A DNA stretch of 64,000 nt from Thermophilibacter immobilis. Its GTDB lineage: Bacteria > Actinomycetota > Coriobacteriia > Coriobacteriales > Atopobiaceae. Positions 33,837 to 46,300 of the stretch are shown here, piece by piece. The notes beneath the pieces are model-generated. The model did not search any database, was not told where the DNA came from, and saw only the letters and a program-made list of their open reading frames with translations. The stretch lies in contig NZ_CP063767.1 in assembly GCF_015277515.1 (NCBI RefSeq), forward strand, positions 682,001 through 746,000, read 5' to 3'. Within the stretch, counting starts at the first letter, position 1. Every line of letters begins with the position of its first letter. The translations under genes were made by a program, and so were the position numbers.

Positions 33837-36425
33837 ATGAGGGAAACGTTTGACATAGAGGGAATGACCTGCGCGTCGTGCTCGGCGCACGTGCAGAAGG
33901 CCGCCTCGGGTGTCCCCGGCGTCATCGAGGCGAACGTCAACCTGCTCAAGAACTCGATGGAGCTGGACTACGACGGCACCCCCCAGACCGCCGAGGCCGT
34001 GGTGTCCGCCATCGATAGGGCCGGCTACGGGGCGCGTCGGCGCGTGAAGGCAGCGCCGGGGCATGCCGCCGAGGCGCAGGAGAAGCCGGGAGCCGCTGCC
34101 GAGCGGCTTATAGCCGAGAAGCGCCGCCAGCTGATCGTCTCGGCGGTCTTCTCGGTGCCCCTGTTCTACCTGGCCATGGGTCCGATGTTCGGCTGGCCGG
34201 ACGTGCCCGGCCTGGGCGGCATGGAGAACATGATGGCCGCGGGCCTCACGCAGCTTCTTCTCTGCGTGCCCATACTCGTGGTCAACCGTCACTACTTCGT
34301 CACGGGCTTCAAGGCGCTCGTGCACGGCTCTCCCAACATGGACTCTCTCATCGCCCTGGGGTCGGCCGCCGCGGCCGTCTACAGCGTGGTGGGGGTCTAT
34401 CGCATGGCGTGGGCCGTCGGCGCCTCCGACATGACCGGGCTCCACTCGGCGGCGCACGACCTCTACTTTGACTCCGCCGGCATGATCTTGACCCTCATCA
34501 CGCTCGGTAAGTTCTTCGAGGCCCGCGCCAAGGGTCGCACGACCGACGCCATCACCTCGCTCATGGACCTCGCGCCCAAGATGGCCACCGTCGTGCGCGA
34601 CGGGGCCGAGGTGAGCGTGCCCACCGAGGACGTGTCCTTGGGCGAGCGCGTGGTCGTGCGCTCCGGTGAGTCGATTCCGGTGGACGGCGTCGTGGTCGAG
34701 GGCTCGGCCGCTGTGGACGAGTCCGCGATTACCGGCGAACCGGTCCCCCGCGAGCTTGCCGTGGGCGACCGCGTGACCGGGGCGACCGTCTCTACGCGCG
34801 GCTGGTTCGCCATGGAGGCGCGCGCCGTGGGCGACGACACGACCCTGGCGGGCATCATCCGCCTCGTCGACGAGGCCACAAGCTCAAAGGCGCCCATCGA
34901 GCGGCTCGCCGACAAGATCTCCGGCGTGTTCGTGCCGGTGGTCATCGCGCTCGCCGCCGTCACGCTCGTGGTCTGGATGGTCCTGACGGGCGACTTCTCG
35001 GCGGCCCTGACCCACGCCATCTCGATCCTCGTGATCAGCTGCCCGTGCGCGCTCGGCCTGGCCACGCCCACGGCCATCATGGTGGGAACCGGGCGCGGGG
35101 CCGCCAACGGCATCCTGATCAAGTCCGCCGAGGCGCTCGAGGGCGCCTGCGACGTGGACGCCGTCGTGCTCGACAAGACGGGCACCGTCACCCAGGGCTC
35201 GCCCAGCGTGACCGACGTGCTCGTCGCGCCCGGTGTCTTTGAGAGCGAGCTCGTGCGCGTGGCCGCGGCGCTGGAGCGCAAGAGCGAGCATCCGCTTGCG
35301 GCTGCCATCTGCGCCTACGCCGACAAGAGCCACGCGGGAGCGGATGCGGGCACGGACGTCTCGGGCTTCGAGCAGATCCCGGGCGGCGGCCTCGCGGCCA
35401 CGGTCGACGGCGCGGCCGTGCTGGCCGGCAACGCCCGCCTCATGGAGTCGCACGGCGTGGACCTGGGCGCGCTCGCCGAGCGGTCGGCCTGCCTTGCCGA
35501 CGAGGGTAAGACGCCGCTGTTCCTCTCGGCGGACGGGCACGCCCTGGGCATGGTGGCCGTGGCCGACGCGGTCAAGCCCACGAGCGCCGAGGCCGTGGCG
35601 CGCCTGCACGCCCTGGGCGCGACCACGATTCTTCTGACCGGCGATCAGGAGCGCACCGCCCGCGCGGTGGCGCGCCAGGTGGGCGTCGACGAGGTCGTCG
35701 CCGGGGTGCTGCCCGACCAGAAGGAGGAGCGCGTTCGCATGCTCCAGGAGCAGGGCCACCAGGTCGCCATGGTCGGCGACGGCATCAACGACGCCCCGGC
35801 CCTGGCGCGCGCCAACGTGGGCATCGCGATCGGCGCCGGCACCGACGTGGCCATCAGCTCGGCCGACGTGGTGCTCATGCACTCCGACCCGGCCGACGTG
35901 GCCACGGCGATGGAGCTCTCGCGGGCCACGATGAGAAACATCAAGCAGAACCTGTTCTGGGCCCTGTTCTACAACGTCATCTGCATCCCGGTCGCCGCGG
36001 GCGTGCTGAGCCCCTGGGGCATCACGCTGAACCCCATGATCGCCGCGGCGGCGATGGGCCTCTCGTCCGTTTTCGTGGTCTCCAACGCCCTGCGCCTGAG
36101 GACGTGGAGGCCGAGCGCTCGGGCCGCCCTGGATGCGGGCACGACGGTAACGCCGCCCGTCGAGGCGACCGCGACCAGTACTGAGGACAATGAGGACAAG
36201 AGAAAGGAAGAGACCATGAAGAAGGCGCTCAAGGTGGGGGGCATGACGTGCCAGCACTGCGTGATGCACGTGACGAAGGCGCTGGAGTCCGTTCCCGGCG
36301 TGAGCGAGGTGTCCGTTGACCTAGACTCGGGCAGCGCGACCCTCGAGGCGACCGATGCCGTGTCTGATGACGCGCTCGTCAAGGCCGTGAAGGACGCCGA
36401 CTACGAGGCGACCGTCGTCGCGTAG
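33837..36425 (+). CDS. copA: Copper-exporting P1B-ATPase with N- and C-terminal HMA domains
   Basis: 862-residue Cu(I) efflux pump. N-terminal HMA domain with CASC ([12 protein letters not shown]), [11 protein letters not shown] helix ([12 protein letters not shown]), [25 protein letters not shown], then a final membrane pair and a hydrophilic linker. The C-terminal 69 residues are a second HMA domain ([12 protein letters not shown]) that looks like a whole CopZ chaperone. That part starts with an in-frame ATG (36216) preceded by AAAGGAAG, as if it could be translated separately. It is co-transcribed with csoR, and a strong terminator follows. Confidence 0.95.
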   Translation: MRETFDIEGMTCASCSAHVQKAASGVPGVIEANVNLLKNSMELDYDGTPQTAEAVVSAIDRAGYGARRRVKAAPGHAAEAQEKPGAAAERLIAEKRRQLIVSAVFSVPLFYLAMGPMFGWPDVPGLGGMENMMAAGLTQLLLCVPILVVNRHYFVTGFKALVHGSPNMDSLIALGSAAAAVYSVVGVYRMAWAVGASDMTGLHSAAHDLYFDSAGMILTLITLGKFFEARAKGRTTDAITSLMDLAPKMATVVRDGAEVSVPTEDVSLGERVVVRSGESIPVDGVVVEGSAAVDESAITGEPVPRELAVGDRVTGATVSTRGWFAMEARAVGDDTTLAGIIRLVDEATSSKAPIERLADKISGVFVPVVIALAAVTLVVWMVLTGDFSAALTHAISILVISCPCALGLATPTAIMVGTGRGAANGILIKSAEALEGACDVDAVVLDKTGTVTQGSPSVTDVLVAPGVFESELVRVAAALERKSEHPLAAAICAYADKSHAGADAGTDVSGFEQIPGGGLAATVDGAAVLAGNARLMESHGVDLGALAERSACLADEGKTPLFLSADGHALGMVAVADAVKPTSAEAVARLHALGATTILLTGDQERTARAVARQVGVDEVVAGVLPDQKEERVRMLQEQGHQVAMVGDGINDAPALARANVGIAIGAGTDVAISSADVVLMHSDPADVATAMELSRATMRNIKQNLFWALFYNVICIPVAAGVLSPWGITLNPMIAAAAMGLSSVFVVSNALRLRTWRPSARAALDAGTTVTPPVEATATSTEDNEDKRKEETMKKALKVGGMTCQHCVMHVTKALESVPGVSEVSVDLDSGSATLEATDAVSDDALVKAVKDADYEATVVA
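36216..36425 (+). CDS. Possible internal start: CopZ-like copper chaperone from the copA 3' end
   Basis: ATG 36216 is in frame with copA and follows AAAGGAAGAGACC, a good ribosome site at the right spacing. The product would be 69 residues with one CxxC HMA fold (GMTCQHC), the size of a free CopZ. It is preceded in CopA by a charged, Thr-rich linker ([14 protein letters not shown]), so the fused and free forms could both fold. Evidence for separate translation is only the start context. Confidence 0.45.
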   Translation: MKKALKVGGMTCQHCVMHVTKALESVPGVSEVSVDLDSGSATLEATDAVSDDALVKAVKDADYEATVVA

Positions 36426-36446
36426 GCGCGCGTCACCGGATTGGCC

Positions 36447-36486
36447 GCCCGCCCGGGGCCCCTCACAGGCCCCGGGCGGGCTTTTT
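36447..36486 (+). terminator. Terminator after copA
   Basis: A perfect 14-bp stem (GCCCGCCCGGGGCC and its complement) with a 7-nt loop, followed by TTTTT. Confidence 0.95.
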
Positions 36487-36489
36487 CGA

Positions 36490-36615
36490 GGGTGCATATG
36501 CAATTTTTAGACTGATGTTCTTTTCGCCAAGCATCCTACCTGGTGATTCCCAAAGGCGACCTTTCTTTAAAGCCTGCAGCTATGTAGGTATGCTCAGGTG
36601 GGGTGTACGTACCCT
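36490..36615. repeat. Family-3 intergenic repeat, copy 1 (126 bp)
   Basis: It begins GGGTGCATATG and ends GGGTGTACGTACCCT. Shared with copy 2 (49692-49817, same length): TGATG-TCTT-TCGCCAAGC, CCTACCTG, a run of T and A in the middle, TGCAGCT-GTAGGTA and the terminal palindrome. It occupies most of the gap between copA and the release-factor-like gene. Confidence 0.7.
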
Positions 36616-36740
36616 AGGTAGCACCTCTCTAAGCTCGCGTCTTACGGGAGACGACACAAGATGGCGAGACGGTGCGCTCTGAGAACCTCCGACGAGGCGC
36701 ATCGCTGGGCGGGCGATCTGAGATCGTAGCCGCCCACTGA

Positions 36741-36748
36741 GCTACCAT
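36741..36748 (+). promoter_or_regulatory. -10 box (GCTACCAT) for the release-factor-like gene
   Basis: GCTACCAT only 6 bases before the ATG at 36755. The same 12-base string TGAGCTACCATG occurs before ligA (37336-37347). If it is used here, the mRNA would be nearly leaderless. Confidence 0.3.
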
Positions 36749-36754
36749 GACACC

Positions 36755-37132
36755 ATGAATGAGACGAACCTGACATACACCGACTACGCCCGCCTCGCAC
36801 GGACGCCGCTCGGCGAGCTCGTGCGTGCGTGCGACGTGCAGGCCTTCCACGCGACGGGGCCGGGCGGGCAGGGCGTCAACACCGCCGACTCGGCCGTGCG
36901 CATGGTGCATCGGCCCACGGGTATCGCGGTCGTCTCGCGCGAGTCGCGCAGCCAGTATCGCAACCGACAGCTCTGCCTGCAGAAGCTCCGCGCAATCTTC
37001 GAGGAGCGCGCCATTCCGCCGCAGGTCCGTCACAAGACGAAGGTCTCCCGCACCCAGAAGCGCCACCGTCTCGCCGACAAGCGCCATCGCTCCGAACTCA
37101 AGGGGCTGCGACGGAGCGTGGGGGAGGAGTAG
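36755..37132 (+). CDS. Release-factor-like peptidyl-tRNA hydrolase domain protein (ArfB/RF family)
   Basis: 125 residues: only the catalytic domain of class I release factors, with GGQ in ATGPGGQGVNTADSAVRM and a basic C-terminus (TQKRHRLADKRHRSELKGLRR). It lacks codon-recognition domains, so it resembles ArfB/YaeJ, which rescue stalled ribosomes by hydrolysing peptidyl-tRNA, or the short RF-like proteins of unknown role. No Shine-Dalgarno site is visible, and the -10-like box is very close to the ATG, so leaderless translation is possible. It is alone between two repeat elements. Confidence 0.85.
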   Translation: MNETNLTYTDYARLARTPLGELVRACDVQAFHATGPGGQGVNTADSAVRMVHRPTGIAVVSRESRSQYRNRQLCLQKLRAIFEERAIPPQVRHKTKVSRTQKRHRLADKRHRSELKGLRRSVGEE

Positions 37133-37175
37133 GGAAGCGGTCGGATTCCGGGCCACCGCCGCCTCGCTCGGTGCC

Positions 37176-37283
37176 GAGTGCGTAGAAGTCGGCGTCAGTT
37201 TCCGATAGACGCGCTCATATCCCAGAGTCTTCCCTGGTGCGATATGAACGGTTGTCGAAGTTTGCAGCGACTTCTACGCACTC
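37176..37283. repeat. Family-2 hairpin repeat, copy 1 (108 bp)
   Basis: Perfect 16-bp terminal inverted repeats, GAGTGCGTAGAAGTCG (37176-37191) and its complement (37268-37283). An inner CATATC/GATATG pair and GAACGGTTGTCG are present; the latter is shared with copy 2 at 63112-63228. Confidence 0.8.
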
Positions 37284-37338
37284 GCCGCCAGACGGCTCTG
37301 TAGGGCCGGGGCGGACCGGCGGCTCTGCCGGCCAATGA

Positions 37339-37346
37339 GCTACCAT
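37339..37346 (+). promoter_or_regulatory. -10 box (GCTACCAT) for ligA
   Basis: GCTACCAT 34 bases before the ligA ATG, within TGAGCTACCATG. No clear -35. Confidence 0.4.
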
Positions 37347-37350
37347 GTGA

Positions 37351-39489
<2,139 letters not shown>

Positions 39490-39522
39490 CGGTGCTGCTG
39501 CGCCCCCCCAGGCCCCCGACAG

Positions 39523-39530
39523 GCTAGACT
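39523..39530 (+). promoter_or_regulatory. -10 box (GCTAGACT) for the phosphatase gene
   Basis: GCTAGACT 35 bases before the ATG at 39566, matching the GCTANNNT pattern seen elsewhere in the window. Confidence 0.4.
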
Positions 39531-39565
39531 GTGTCTCAATAAGATGCAGGACAAGGGAGTGATAC

Positions 39566-40324
39566 ATGCAGGAGCACACCAAAAGGCCCCACCACGGACG
39601 CATCGACTTCAAGGGGCTGCCCAACACGCGCGACCTCGGGGGGCTCGAGACGGTGGACGGTCGCTACGTGCGACCGGGCCTGCTGCTGCGCTCGGGTGCC
39701 CTCTTCTTTGCCACCTCCTCCGACATCGACCGCCTGCTCGAGGAGGACCACCTGCGCGCCGTGGTCGACCTGCGCGGCGACGACGAGCTGGCCGAGCTGC
39801 CCGATCCCATGGACCGCATGCCGCACGTGAGCTACCTGCACGCCGACGTGCTCAAGGACGCCATCGAGGGCATCTCGCAGGACGTCGCCGCCCGTGCCCG
39901 CCTCGAGAAGGTACACTCCTCCGACGCGGACCCCGCGCTCTTCATGGAGACGATGTACCCGCGCATCCTGCTCGGCGAGTCCGGGGTCGCCAGCTATCGG
40001 GCGCTCATGCGCCGCCTGCTCGAGACCACGGACGGGGCGCTCCTGTGGCACTGCCACGTGGGGCGCGACCGCTGCGGCATGGCGAGCATGCTCGTCGAGC
40101 AGGCCCTGGGCGTCCCCATGGACGCGATGGAGGACGACTACCTGGCCACCAACCTCTACACCGACGTCGAGTCCGACGAGCGCAGCGCCGCGAACCCGCG
40201 CTTCATCCGCGCGGCCGTGGCCGGGGTCAAGCGCGCCTTCGGGAGTCTCGACGGCTACCTGCACGAGGCGCTCGGCCTGGACGACGCCGACCTCGCCGAG
40301 CTGCGCGGGCGCTACCTGGAGTAG
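39566..40324 (+). CDS. Tyrosine/dual-specificity-type protein phosphatase
   Basis: 252 residues of the bacterial Tyr_phosphatase_3 family: N-terminal NTRDLGGLETVDGRYVRPGLLLRSGAL, the DLRGDDE strand and the P-loop HCHVGRDRCG, which fits C-x5-R with the acidic residue inside the loop. Related proteins remove phosphate from Tyr or from lipids such as phosphoinositides; the substrate cannot be told. ACAAGGGAG precedes the ATG. It is monocistronic and converges with the pseudogene block. Confidence 0.88.
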   Translation: MQEHTKRPHHGRIDFKGLPNTRDLGGLETVDGRYVRPGLLLRSGALFFATSSDIDRLLEEDHLRAVVDLRGDDELAELPDPMDRMPHVSYLHADVLKDAIEGISQDVAARARLEKVHSSDADPALFMETMYPRILLGESGVASYRALMRRLLETTDGALLWHCHVGRDRCGMASMLVEQALGVPMDAMEDDYLATNLYTDVESDERSAANPRFIRAAVAGVKRAFGSLDGYLHEALGLDDADLAELRGRYLE

Positions 40325-40362
40325 GCCCGCGCAGCTCGGCGCAAGATACGTGAGGAGAGAGT

Positions 40363-41038
40363 CTAGGCCGTGGTGGACGTCTGCGCGGCCGTGGTTCCGG
40401 TGGGCGCCTGGCCGTCCGCGTCAGGCATGGTGCCATCCATCTGGGTGCCACCCTGCATGCCGCCGCCCATCCCCATGCCACCGGCGGCTGCGTCCGCCGA
40501 GCTGTACACGACGCTGTCGGGCGTGACCTCGGTCGTCGTGGACCCGCTGGTCAGCGTGTAGGTCTGGCCGACCTCGATGTCCGGCGCGCTGATGACCGCG
40601 CACTGATAGGACGTGGCGGGCGAGAAGGACGCGAGCACCGTGCCCGAGGAGTCCGCGAGCGTGATCGTGTCGCCCGCGTCGCCGGTCGCCGCAACCAGCA
40701 GCGAGGCCTGCGTGGAGTCCGAGCCCATGTTCTGCGCCATGCCCGCGGACCCTGCGGCGACGAGCACGCCGCCCGAGATCGTCCCCGTGCCCTCGTAGTC
40801 AAGGGCCCCGTTGGCCGCGTCCGTGGGCCCGCTGACGTAGGTCTGGCCCCCGGTGATCGTGAGGTCGCCGTTCGAGTCCACGCCGTCGCCCCCGGCGTTG
40901 ACCGTGGTGGCGCCTCCGCTGATGAGGACCCATGCGGTGTCGTCGTTCTCGTCCATTCCGCCGCCCGTGCCACCCATGCCGCCGCCCCTGGTGCCCATGT
41001 CTCCGGTGGGGGCGGTGCCGGTCGTGTTGCCGGTGGGC
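40363..41038 (-). pseudogene. Remnant of a Cthe_2159/DUF4353-type carbohydrate-binding protein (C-terminal part)
   Basis: Only the last about 220 residues of a beta-helix polysaccharide-binding protein remain: ISGGATTVNAGGDGVDSNG, TITGGQTYVSGPTDAANGALDY, AAGSAGMAQ and a Met/Gly/Gln-rich end. The signal peptide and the first several hundred residues are missing. Its frame joins the truncated DUF4956 frame near 41038, out of register. An ORF from an internal ATG at 40998 exists but has no export signal, so a functional protein is unlikely. Confidence 0.75.
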
Positions 41039-41666
41039 GCAGCGGATCTCGTCGATGAGTGCCTTTTCAGAGATGTTGCTGGCCAGGCGGACGTTGTAGA
41101 CGAGCTTGAAGACGCTGCCCATGTTCGCGGTGGACACGCTCGCCAGCTCGCGCTCGCTCAGATAGCGCTCGAAGATGTCGTCGAACAGGGAGGTGTAGTC
41201 GAGGTCCTCGGGAATCGAGATGTGGATGGCGCGGTCAAGCAGGGGACCGTTGCCGGATCCGAAGCCGGAGAGCTGGTAGATGAGGTAGATTCCGCCAAGG
41301 AGTATCGTGGTGATGGCGCCCACGACAAGGTAGCCCATGCCGCAGGCCAGGCCCACACACATGGCCAGGAACACGAAGCCGATGTCGCGCGCCGAGCCGG
41401 GGACGCTCCTGAAGCGCATGAGCGAGAAGGTGCCCGCCACGGCGACGCCGGTTGCCCACGTTGCCGTTGACCAGCGCAATCACGGCGCAGACGATGGCCG
41501 GCAGCACGGCGAGCGTCACCACGAAGCTCCTGGTGTGTCGGTTGCGCACGCAGTAGACGCCCGCGAGGGCGAGGCCCAGGAGAACCGCCACTAGAATGCA
41601 GATGATGAGGGGCAGAAGCTCGACGCTGTCTGTGGTGGTCGTGGTCGAGAAGAGCGATTCAGTCAT
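41038..41666 (-). pseudogene. DUF4956 membrane protein, frameshifted and 3'-truncated
   Basis: It starts normally at 41666 (AGGAG site; TESLFSTTTTTDSVELL and two membrane helices), then breaks after VIALVNGNVG. One extra T at 41451-41454 (plus strand) shifts the frame. The rest continues in another frame (TGVAVAGTFSLMRFRSVPGSARDIGFVFLAMCV... FKLVYNVRLASNISEKALIDEIRC). The family's C-terminal end (RNGNLEI-like) is absent because the sequence jumps into the carbohydrate-binding remnant. Either a real double lesion or an assembly error. Confidence 0.78.
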
Positions 41667-41675
41667 GGACGTCTC

Positions 41676-42374
41676 CTATCCTTGTGCGGGCACCATGCCC
41701 ATGCGAACCTTGCAGGCGGTGCCGTACTTGGACCACCCAACCTTGTGGAGCCCCTCTGCCGAGAAGAACCCAACGAGCCACAGGGGCATTCCCCCGAGGC
41801 ACTTGACCTCAAGGACCGTGAGCCCCTCTTCGAGGAGCGGATCACCGTCATCACCGGCGGCAAGCGAGAGCCAGTCCCACCGCACGCGAAGGCTCTCGTC
41901 AAAGGTCATGCGAAAGTTGCTGTCCTCGGGCGAGAAGAACGCGTTTCGGTCGTAGCCGATGAAGGCGCGAGGCGCCAGATCCTCGTAGCGGCGTGCGGCG
42001 AAGTCGATCTCGCGCTCGATCTGGGTGTCGAGCGGGCCCTGTCCGGCGAGAAGCGACGCAGCCTGAGCGGGGAGCAGCGAGACCCTGCGCTTGTACGTCA
42101 CGCCCCTGAACTTCTTCTTGAGCTCCACGAAGACGGGGCTTGCGCCGTCGCTCACCCCATAGCTGCGAACCCTGATCTTCTCCTTGTACGTAGGGCGGGC
42201 GATGGAGCGGCGCCCGAGCAGAAGGCTGGGCGTGTCGTAGTAGAGGTTGCAGACCGTTGAAGGCCCGTAGGCGTCGGGTTGCATGTGACGGGACACGAGG
42301 GCCTCGAGCCGATGGCGCTGCGCGTCGTCAAGCAGATACTTGAGTTCGTGTCGCTGGAACACCATCTGGAACAT
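41676..42374 (-). CDS. VTC-domain (polyphosphate polymerase-like) protein
   Basis: 232 residues of the CYTH/VTC superfamily: N-terminal RHELKYLLDD, the strand NLYYDTPSLLL, KEKIRVRSYG, FVELKKKF, and the C-terminal VLEVKCLG and KYGTACK. The alternating basic and acidic residues form the tunnel for polyphosphate or nucleotide phosphates. Such genes usually occur with DUF4956 and CotH or Cthe_2159 genes, as here, where the partners are broken. GGAGAGGGGG precedes the ATG. The gene itself looks intact, but its system is probably lost. Confidence 0.88.
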   Translation of the reverse strand: MFQMVFQRHELKYLLDDAQRHRLEALVSRHMQPDAYGPSTVCNLYYDTPSLLLGRRSIARPTYKEKIRVRSYGVSDGASPVFVELKKKFRGVTYKRRVSLLPAQAASLLAGQGPLDTQIEREIDFAARRYEDLAPRAFIGYDRNAFFSPEDSNFRMTFDESLRVRWDWLSLAAGDDGDPLLEEGLTVLEVKCLGGMPLWLVGFFSAEGLHKVGWSKYGTACKVRMGMVPAQG

Positions 42375-42469
42375 GACAACCCCCTCTCCTTCTCGCTAGC
42401 CTATGGGGCAAACCTGAAGTCTGCCTTGAACGCCGCGCGCGGACATCAAAGGTCGATGATGCTTCCCGG

Positions 42470-43042
42470 TTGCTGAAAAGTGGCCGCGCCGCTCGGGGCT
42501 TCGCGCACGTGGGAGGCGCTGCGGTATATTTGACCGTGACCGTGGCGCAGGCCCCGAAGCTGGCGACGTCCGCCGCCGACCAGTCCGACGGGGACAAGAC
42601 GCTTGACGCCCGCAGCGGCACGGTAGTCGACACCGTGGCCTACGAGGGGCTGACCCCCGGGGTCGAGTACACGCTCAAGGGCGAGCTGGTGAGCTCCCCG
42701 GACGGCGAGCGCATCGGCATCACCGGCGAGGTCACGTTCACCCCCGCCCAGGCCGACGGCACCGTCGAGGTCACCTTCGAGGTCCCGGCCGGCTACGATG
42801 GCCGCACCCTGGTCGTTTTCGAAAGGGCCTATGACGCCGACGGCGTCGTGGCCACCCACGAGGAGGACCCCGACGACCCGGCCCAGACCGTGACCGTGGC
42901 GCAGGCCCCGAAGCTGGCGACGTCCCAGAAGAAGAGTAAGAATCTTCCGAAGATGGGAGATGCCTCCATGACTCTTGGATCTGAAGTTTTGGCACTTTCC
43001 GGGATTGCCTTGTTGGGTCTTTATCACAGGATCAAGGAGTAG
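42470..43042 (+). pseudogene. 3' remnant of a VaFE-repeat sortase-anchored surface protein
   Basis: About 170 residues: one complete VaFE repeat (GTVVDTVAYEGLTPGVEYTL ... FTPAQADGTVEVTFEV ... VVFERAYD), then the sorting motif LPKMGD, a hydrophobic segment and a basic tail (HRIKE). A 40-bp exact direct repeat (42532-42571 and 42886-42925) brackets the unit with a 354-bp period, the size of one repeat. There is no signal peptide, and the frame opens in mid-domain after a TTG, so the large 5' part of an adhesin or pilin has been deleted. Confidence 0.75.
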
Positions 43043-43099
43043 CGAAGAGCCGCATTTGCCCTAAGGTAAAAATAGGACATATTTTTGGGTCTTATCTTT

Positions 43100-43145
43100 A
43101 TGGAGCGCACCATCTGGTCTTTTCAGGTGGCGCGCTCCATTTTCT
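43100..43145 (+). terminator. Terminator after the surface-protein remnant
   Basis: ATGGAGCGC / GCGCTCCAT (43100-43108, 43132-43140) with an inner CCATCTG/CAGGTGG pairing, followed by TTTT. Confidence 0.8.
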
Positions 43146-43304
43146 GGGCCGCACGCTGGTCCTCATCCTTGTATCGAAAGCCTCGCGAAAACGTTTCGAA
43201 CTCGTGGCGACCGAGAAAAGAGCTTGTGGCAACTTGGTCACGATTCTCGCGCCCCGCCGCGCGAGGTCATAGACTTCTCCCAATGTGTCTGAGAGGGGAG
43301 AGTC

Positions 43305-46300
43305 ATGATCGAGAAGAGCCAGGGTCCCACATGCGCGCGCGGCCTGTACCGTGAGGAGTACGAGCACGACGCCTGCGGCATCGGCGCGATTGCGCACCTC
43401 AGGGGCCAGCGTAGCCACCAGACGCTCGATGACGCGCTCTCGGTCCTGCTGAACCTCGAGCACCGCGGGGGCAAGGGTCTCGAGCGCAACACCGGCGACG
43501 GCGCGGGCGTGCTCTTCCAGGTCCCGCACCGCTTCTTCCGCAAGCAGGCGCAAAGGGAGGGCCAGCTGCTTCCTGACGAGGGCGACTACGGCGTGGCCAT
43601 GCTCTTTTTCCCGCACGACGACGCGTCCGCCGTCCAGGCCGCTCGTCGCGTCTTCGAGGAGGGCTGCGCCGCCTGCGGCGTGCCCCTGCTGTTCTGGCGC
43701 GAGGTCCCCGTCAACGGGCGCGATTTGGGCTCGACCGCACGTGCCTGCATGCCCACGATCCTCCAGGCCTTCCTCGGCCGGCCCGGGGGCGTGGAGGCCG
43801 GCATGGCCTTCGAGCGCAAGCTCTACGTCTGCCGCCGCACCATCGAGCGCGCGGCCGAGAGCGAGACCGCGCTCACGGGCAAGATCTTCTACGTCTGCAG
43901 CATGTCGGCGCGCACGATCGTCTACAAGGGCATGCTGGTGGCCACCCAGATGCGCGGCTTCTTCCTCGACCTCAACGACGCCGCGGTGGAGACCTCCTTC
44001 GCCCTCGTCCACTCGCGCTACTCGACCAACACGACGCCCTCCTGGGAGCGCGCCCACCCCAATCGCTACATCATCCACAACGGCGAGATCAACACCCTGC
44101 GCGGGAACGTGAGCTGGATTCGCGCGCGCGAGGCGCGCCTCTACTCGCCGACCCTGGGCGCCGACCTCGAGCGCGTGATGCCGATTATCAACCGCGAGGG
44201 GTCGGACTCCGCGATCCTCGACAACGTCCTCGAGTTCCTGACCATGAACGGCCGGCCCCTCGACCGTGCGGTGACCCTCATGCTCCCGGAGCCTTGGGAC
44301 CACAACCCGGCCCTGTCCGAGAAGCGCCGCTCCTACGACTGCTACCAGTCCATGCTCATGGAGCCCTGGGATGGCCCGGCGGCGATCGTCTTCACCGACG
44401 GCGTCAAGGTGGGCGCGGCCCTCGACCGAAACGGCCTGCGCCCCGCGCGCTACTACGTCACCCGCGACGACCGCCTGATCCTCTCCTCCGAGGTGGGCAC
44501 CCTCGACGTGGAGCCCGACGACGTCCTGCGCACCGGTTGCCTCGGCCCGGGCGAGATGCTCGAGGTCGACCCCGCGGCCGGGCGCGTCATCTGGAACGAC
44601 GAGCTGCGCGACCGCCTGGCCGTCGAGAAGCCCTATCGAGACTGGGTCGGCGACGAGACCCTCTCCGTGGGCGAGCTCGCCCCCGCGCCCGTCTCCGCCT
44701 CGCCCGAGCGCGACGCCCAGGTGCCCCTCTCCCGGCGCATGGCCAAGCTCGGCTACCACTTCGACGACGTGGACGAGGCCATCCGCCCCATGGCGGCCCA
44801 GGCCAGGGTTCCGCTCGCCTCGATGGGCACCGACGTCCCTCTCGCCTGCCTCTCGCACAAGACGCGCTCCTTCTTCGACTACTTCCAGCAGCTCTTCGCC
44901 CAGGTCACCAACCCTCCCATCGACGCCCTGCGCGAGAGCCTCGTCACGAGCTCGGTGCTCTACCTGGGCAACCACGGCAACCTCCTCGAGGACTGCCGCG
45001 ACTCCTGCCGCCTCGTGCGCCTCGAGGGGCCGCTGCTCACCCGCGACGCCTTCGAGCGCATCTGCCACATCGACCGCACGGGCTTTAAGTCCGCGCGCAT
45101 CTCGGCGACCTATCGCAGGGACGGCGGCCCCCACGCCCTCGCGGCCGCCCTCACGGGCATCGCCGCCCAGGCCGAGAAGAGCGTGCGCGCCGGCGTCAAC
45201 ATCGTGATCATCTCCGACCGCGCGGGCGAGGGCGAGGTGCCCATCCCATCGCTTCTGGCCCTCGGCTGCGTCCACAACCACCTGCTTCGCTGCGGGCTGC
45301 GCACGAGCGCGGACCTCGTGGTGGAGGCCGGCGACGCCATCTGCGCCCACGACTTCGCCTGCCTCGTGGGCTACTCGGCGAGCGCCATCTACCCCTACAT
45401 GGCCCACGACTGCATCGCCGACCTCTGCGAGCGCGGCGAGCTCGACCTCAGCGCGCCCGACGCCCAGGCCAACTACGACCGCGCGGTCACGGGCGGCATC
45501 CAGGCGATCATGTCCAAGATGGGCATCTCCACGATGCAGGGCTACCACTCCGCGCAGATCTTCGAGATCCTGGGGCTCGCCGAAGAGCTCGTGGAGCGCT
45601 GCTTCACCAACACCGCCACGCGCATCGGCGGCCTCACGGTCGACGACCTCGAGCGCGAGGAGAACGCACGCTACGACGCCGCGCTCGCCCTGGCCAAGAG
45701 CCCCGCGCCCGACCAGCTCCCCTCGCTCGGCCTCACCAAGTGGAGACCCCTGGGCGGCGAGGACCACCTCATCGAGCCCCAAACCGTCTACCTCCTGCGG
45801 CGCGCCTGCCGGGAGGGGGACTTCGACCTCTTCCGCGAGTACAGCGCCTGGGTCCACCGACCCGGTCGCGTCGTCACCCTGCGTGACCTCATGGACTTCG
45901 TGCCCACCGGCGCCGCGGTGCCGCTCGACGAGGTCGAGCCCGCCTCGGCCATCGTGCGGCGCTTCAACACCGGCGCCATGAGCTATGGCTCGATCAGCCG
46001 CGAGCAGCACGAGTGCCTGGCCGCTGCCATGAATCGCCTGCACGGCCGCTCCAACACCGGCGAGGGCGGCGAGGACCCCTCTCGCGAGGTCCCGCGCAAA
46101 AACGGCGACTCGGTCCTGTCGGCCATCAAGCAGGTTGCGTCCGGACGCTTTGGCGTCACGAGCCGCTACCTCTGCAGCGCGATAGAGGTCCAGATAAAGA
46201 TGGCGCAGGGGGCCAAGCCCGGCGAGGGCGGCCACCTGCCCGGCAAGAAGGTCTACCCCTGGATCGCCGAGGTGCGCCAGTCCACGCCCGGCGTGGGCCT

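Noticed and set aside
40363-40998. A functional small secreted protein from the ATG at 40998
   Set aside because: The sequence is the C-terminal end of a larger beta-helix protein; it lacks an export signal and its frame runs on into the truncated neighbour.
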